Part shown: positions 41,321 to 43,536 of the stretch, one piece after another
How positions within the stretch are numbered: position 1 is the stretch's first letter
Layout of the letters: every line of letters starts with the position of its first letter
Source: an uncultured Eubacteriales bacterium
Lineage (GTDB): Bacteria > Bacillota > Clostridia > Peptostreptococcales > Anaerovoracaceae
Assembly: GCA_902773665.1 (NCBI GenBank)
Contig: CACYFF010000016.1
Coordinates: 1 to 43,536, forward strand
Length of the DNA stretch: 43,536 nt
Reading direction: 5' to 3'
Position numbers and translations under genes: made by a program
Notes under the pieces: generated by a model
What the model was told of the DNA's origin: nothing
Databases searched by the model: none
The model's input: only the letters and a program-made list of their open reading frames with translations

Positions 41321-41830
41321 CAGCCCACCTTTGCTACGCCGCAGGAGCGCAGATCCTTCTACGAACGGAAACTGTTCGTCCTGCGAAAGGTGTTGGTCCG
41401 GTATTGCGTCCGGTATACGAAAGATCATTACAAAGCAGAAGATACTGCCCAGGAGGCTCTTTGTCTCGCCTGGGAGAACCTGGAACAGCTGGAGGATCCG
41501 CAGCGCGCGGATCGCTGGCTGTTTTCTATTGCGGCGAATCTGCTCCGCCGGCGGGATCCCTACAGCGGCGGGGAACTGCCGCCGGAGGACGATCTGCCGT
41601 CCTGTGAGAGCGCGGAAGAGCAGCTTCTGAAGGAAGAATGGTTCCGGGAAGTCGCCGCACTGATACAGGAGCTCCCCATGCTGCAGCGTCAGGCAGTCTA
41701 TTTCTGCCTCGTCCTCGAACGCAGCCCCGCCCAGCTGGCTGCCGTTCTCAACGTCAGTCCCCACGCCGTATCTGCCCGCCTGTACCGGGGCCTGCAGACG
41801 ATGCGCAAAAAATGGAAGGCCTTGCGCTAG
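41321..41830 (+). CDS. Sigma-70 family (ECF-like) RNA polymerase sigma factor, start unclear
   Basis: The frame is open from 41321 to the TAG-free stop at 41828-41830. Region 2 homology begins well before the first alternative start (GTG 41390): FYERKLFVLRKVLVRYCVRY, then the hallmark KAEDTAQEALCLAWENL. Region 4 has QELPMLQRQAVYFCLVLERS and the HTH (SPAQLAAVLNVSPHAVSARL). From GTG 41390 only 146 residues are made, cutting into region 2. No ATG, GTG or TTG with a usable binding site lies between the TAG and region 2; an AAGGAGG at 41308-41314 has no start codon at the right distance. So the true product needs TAG readthrough, an unusual start, or the gene is dead. Confidence 0.75.
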   Translation, partial: QPTFATPQERRSFYERKLFVLRKVLVRYCVRYTKDHYKAEDTAQEALCLAWENLEQLEDPQRADRWLFSIAANLLRRRDPYSGGELPPEDDLPSCESAEEQLLKEEWFREVAALIQELPMLQRQAVYFCLVLERSPAQLAAVLNVSPHAVSARLYRGLQTMRKKWKALR

Positions 41831-41840
41831 AGCGTTCAAA

Positions 41841-41863
41841 AGTCCGCGGGATTGTTATATAAT
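41841..41863 (+). promoter_or_regulatory. Promoter of the rpoN-like gene (-10 and spacer; -35 just upstream)
   Basis: TTCAAA (-35, 41835-41840), 17 bp, TATAAT (41858-41863). The start site falls within about 3 bases of ATG 41873, and no ribosome binding site exists: a second leaderless-type arrangement. Confidence 0.6.
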
Positions 41864-41872
41864 AGAAATGCT

Positions 41873-43264
41873 ATGAAGCAAGGCTACGAGTTGAAAATCG
41901 AACAGAGCCAGAAGCTTACGATGACGCCTGCGCTGCTGCAGGCGATCAACGTGCTGCAGCTCAACACGATGCAGCTGGACCAGTACGTGCAGGAGCAGCT
42001 GCTGTCCAATCCCATGCTGGAGCGGGACGAAAGCGCGCCGCCGGAAGAGCCCAAAGCCGTCGACTGGGCGGAATACGCCAAAAGCGTGGCGTACGAACCC
42101 ATGCAGCAGGACGAAGATCCTGCGGACGACACCCGGGAAACGGCAGGCCGCAGCGGGATGACCCTGGCAGACTTTCTGGGCACACAGCTGCAGACTTCCG
42201 GTCTTCGCAGCGACATCCTGCCCGTGTGTCTTTACGTGGCCTGCTGCTTAGACGACAGCGGCTATCTGCGGATAAGCCTGGAGGAGATCGCGGAACAGAC
42301 CGGCGCGGACGTGAATACTGTGCGCCAGGCGCTGCTCCACGTGCAGGGCATGGATCCTGCCGGCGTAGGCGCCAGAAACCTCACGGAATGCCTGTCTCTG
42401 CAGCTCATCCGCGCCGGGCTCGATACCCCGCTGGCCATGGTCCTGGTAAAGGAACACCTGGAAGACATCGCAGCCAACCGGATCGGCAGTCTCGCGAAGC
42501 AGCTGGGCGTAAAACCGGTGGAGATCCAGGATACCTGCGATATTATCCGCACGCTGGATCCGAAACCCGGCCGGCGCTTTTCGAAAGACACCGAAGCGCA
42601 GTATATCGTGCCGGACGTGTTTATCGAACTGAGAGGCGGTCAATTGGCTGTCTCCGTCAGCGAATCTGCGTCTCCCCGGCTCATCATAAGCCCGTATTAC
42701 CGGCATCTGCTGGAAGACCCGGACGCCGACGCGCAGCTGAAGGATTTTCTGGAGGACAGACTGAATTCCGCTGCCTGGCTCATCCGCAGCATCCAGCAGA
42801 GGAGCCAGACCATACTCGGGGTCACCCGGGCCATCGCATCGATGCAGGAGGACTTCCTGAAGAACCGCGAGAACCTGACGCCCAAGGAAGAGCGCAAGCT
42901 CGAGCAGGCCGTCAAGATCAAGGAGTGTTCGACGCTGGCCGAGGTCCATCTGTTCAAGGAACGGATGCGCGGGATCTATGCGAACGCGAAGGCCTACCTC
43001 GATGCCGCGCCCTTGTTTGACGAATGGATCCGTGACGCAGTGTCTAGCGACATCCCTGAACTGCGAAGTGCGGCAAGGACGTTCTTGAGAAACCGCGACG
43101 GCATCCTTGCGTTCTGGACTTCGGGCGGCAAGAACAACGCTGCGACAGAGGGGTTCAACAGGAAGACAAGAGGCCTTCTTGAGATGTCATACGGCTTCCA
43201 CGACTACAAGTTCCTCAGGCTGAGGATCTTCGATCTCGGCGAGAAGAAATCGATCAGGGGATGA
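41873..43264 (+). CDS. rpoN: Chimeric gene: truncated sigma-54 (RpoN) fused in frame to the end of an ISL3-like transposase
   Basis: 463 residues in one frame. Residues 1-328 are sigma-54: the Gln/Leu activator-interacting region I (ELKIEQSQKLTMTPALLQAI), acidic region II, and the core-binding domain (GYLRISLEEIA, GMDPAGVGARNL, LDPKPGRRF, LIRSIQQRSQTILGVTRAI). At about residue 328 (42851-42862) the sequence changes to the C-terminal third of an ISL3-family transposase: LKNRENLTPKEERKLEQ, then LFDEWIRDA, and the final DDE Glu in NNAATEGFNRKTRG with MSYGFHDYKFLRLRIF. The HTH and RpoN box that bind -24/-12 promoters are lost. Arg codons shift to AGG after the joint. Real truncation or assembly chimera cannot be told apart here. 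Confidence 0.85.
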   Translation: MKQGYELKIEQSQKLTMTPALLQAINVLQLNTMQLDQYVQEQLLSNPMLERDESAPPEEPKAVDWAEYAKSVAYEPMQQDEDPADDTRETAGRSGMTLADFLGTQLQTSGLRSDILPVCLYVACCLDDSGYLRISLEEIAEQTGADVNTVRQALLHVQGMDPAGVGARNLTECLSLQLIRAGLDTPLAMVLVKEHLEDIAANRIGSLAKQLGVKPVEIQDTCDIIRTLDPKPGRRFSKDTEAQYIVPDVFIELRGGQLAVSVSESASPRLIISPYYRHLLEDPDADAQLKDFLEDRLNSAAWLIRSIQQRSQTILGVTRAIASMQEDFLKNRENLTPKEERKLEQAVKIKECSTLAEVHLFKERMRGIYANAKAYLDAAPLFDEWIRDAVSSDIPELRSAARTFLRNRDGILAFWTSGGKNNAATEGFNRKTRGLLEMSYGFHDYKFLRLRIFDLGEKKSIRG

Positions 43265-43404
43265 CGGACTGAAGCGCGCTTCGCCTTATGCAACCACGCA
43301 GCGGCGGGGTGCCCACCCGGCAGCGGGGCTTCCCAAAATGCCCCGCTGTATTAGGGTGGGTCGCCGCGGGGCAAAACGGTTTTCTACAATTTGCAGAAGA
43401 ACCG
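42851..43404 (+). mobile_element. Partial ISL3-family insertion sequence (3' part)
   Basis: Starts inside the rpoN-like frame with the transposase C-terminal coding part and continues past its stop (43262-43264). The left end, N-terminal zinc finger/HTH and two catalytic Asp regions are missing. A quasi-palindrome near 43378-43404 (CGGTTTTCT ... AGAAGAACCG) recalls ISL3 terminal repeats and may mark the right end. Boundaries are approximate. Confidence 0.6.
43301..43367 (+). other. Large three-part stem-loop after the transposase
   Basis: Nested pairing on one axis: GCGGCG (43301-43306) with CGCCGC (43362-43367), CCCACCC (43312-43318) with GGGTGGG (43354-43360), and CAGCGGGGC (43321-43329) with GCCCCGCTG (43340-43348), loop of 10. 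About 22 base pairs, GC-rich, with no T-run. Possibly an IS-borne structure that blocks read-in transcription or translation. Confidence 0.65.
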
Positions 43405-43536
43405 TAAAACCAAACTGACAGTTGAGCTGAGAGGAGAATCGTTCTACGATTTCCGTCCGGACCACTCGCAGCCCGGCCGCTACACGATGGACATGTCCGC
43501 GCAGTCGACGGTGCTTCTCGAGAACAGCAAGATGCG
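43355..43536 (+). CDS. Possible partial reading frame at the window end
   Basis: Open frame of 60 codons with GC-rich third positions running off the right edge (after a TAG at 43352-43354), including KTKLTVELRGESFYDFRPD. The first ATG is 43487, with no ribosome binding site. It may be the 3' part of a gene cut by the IS, or chance. A minus-strand frame is also open here, so strand is not certain. Confidence 0.25.

Noticed and set aside
41255-41400. SigK-type pro-sequence because of the MLYFYF start
   Set aside because: The rest has ECF-like regions 2 and 4 only, and lacks the longer sporulation sigma layout.

Overview
The window looks like chromosomal DNA of an anaerobic Bacillota species, most likely Clostridia. 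The signs are Gram-positive style ribosome binding sites, consensus sigma-A promoters and many intrinsic terminators. The gene set agrees: a clostripain-type peptidase, an SLH-domain protein, an adenosylcobalamin-dependent ribonucleotide reductase, a ferredoxin-like PreA protein, ATP-type PEP carboxykinase and a YerC-type repressor. The exact genus cannot be read from the sequence. Most genes run left to right; exceptions are a gamma-glutamyltransferase and a two-gene yerC operon.

Region 1 (1-5.1 kb) is AT-richer and accessory. It has a PadR regulator with a palindromic operator, a run of membrane-anchored proteins of unknown function, a GNAT acetyltransferase and an XRE-type regulator with its own membrane domain. 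Near-identical 15-bp sequences (96-110 and 5133-5147) flank it. Region 2 (5.1-7.1 kb) holds a candidate stand-alone structured RNA with its own promoter and terminator, then a TetR / CPBP protease / small protein operon. Region 3 (7.1-13.6 kb) is metabolic: a PreA-like iron-sulfur flavoprotein, adenylosuccinate lyase, PEP carboxykinase, a zinc-ribbon membrane protein and a DUF937 repeat protein.

Region 4 (13.6-20 kb) is cell-wall and amino-acid related: gamma-glutamyltransferase facing dapF, an M20 amidohydrolase, alanine racemase and a secreted SLH/transglutaminase protein. Region 5 (20-24.4 kb) has a yybP-ykoY (Mn2+) riboswitch ahead of a P2-type cation ATPase, then two tandem YczE-like membrane proteins. 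Region 6 (24.4-26 kb) has yerC plus an unlisted 43-codon gene, divergently transcribed from an unusual phosphopantetheinyl transferase-RecX fusion; the two promoters overlap at their -35 boxes. Region 7 (26-34.6 kb) holds a eukaryote-like isoleucyl-tRNA synthetase, a probable ATC hydrolase family protein, a clostripain-like lipoprotein, a GntR regulator, a dynamin-like GTPase and a PuuD-type amidotransferase. Region 8 (34.7-41.1 kb) holds nrdJ, two cysteine-rich proteins, homoserine dehydrogenase, a SEC-C protein, endonuclease III and TrmL.

Region 9 (41.1-43.5 kb) is the oddest. A sigma-70-like factor has an in-frame TAG between its only good start and its conserved domain. The next gene begins as sigma-54 (rpoN) but switches in frame, near residue 328, to the C-terminal third of an ISL3-type transposase, followed by a large hairpin. 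This may be a real IS-mediated truncation or an assembly chimera. The strongest candidates for something new are the PPTase-RecX fusion with its shared and apparently leaderless promoter, the structured RNA at 5.25-5.45 kb, the amber-interrupted sigma factor and the sigma-54/transposase chimera.
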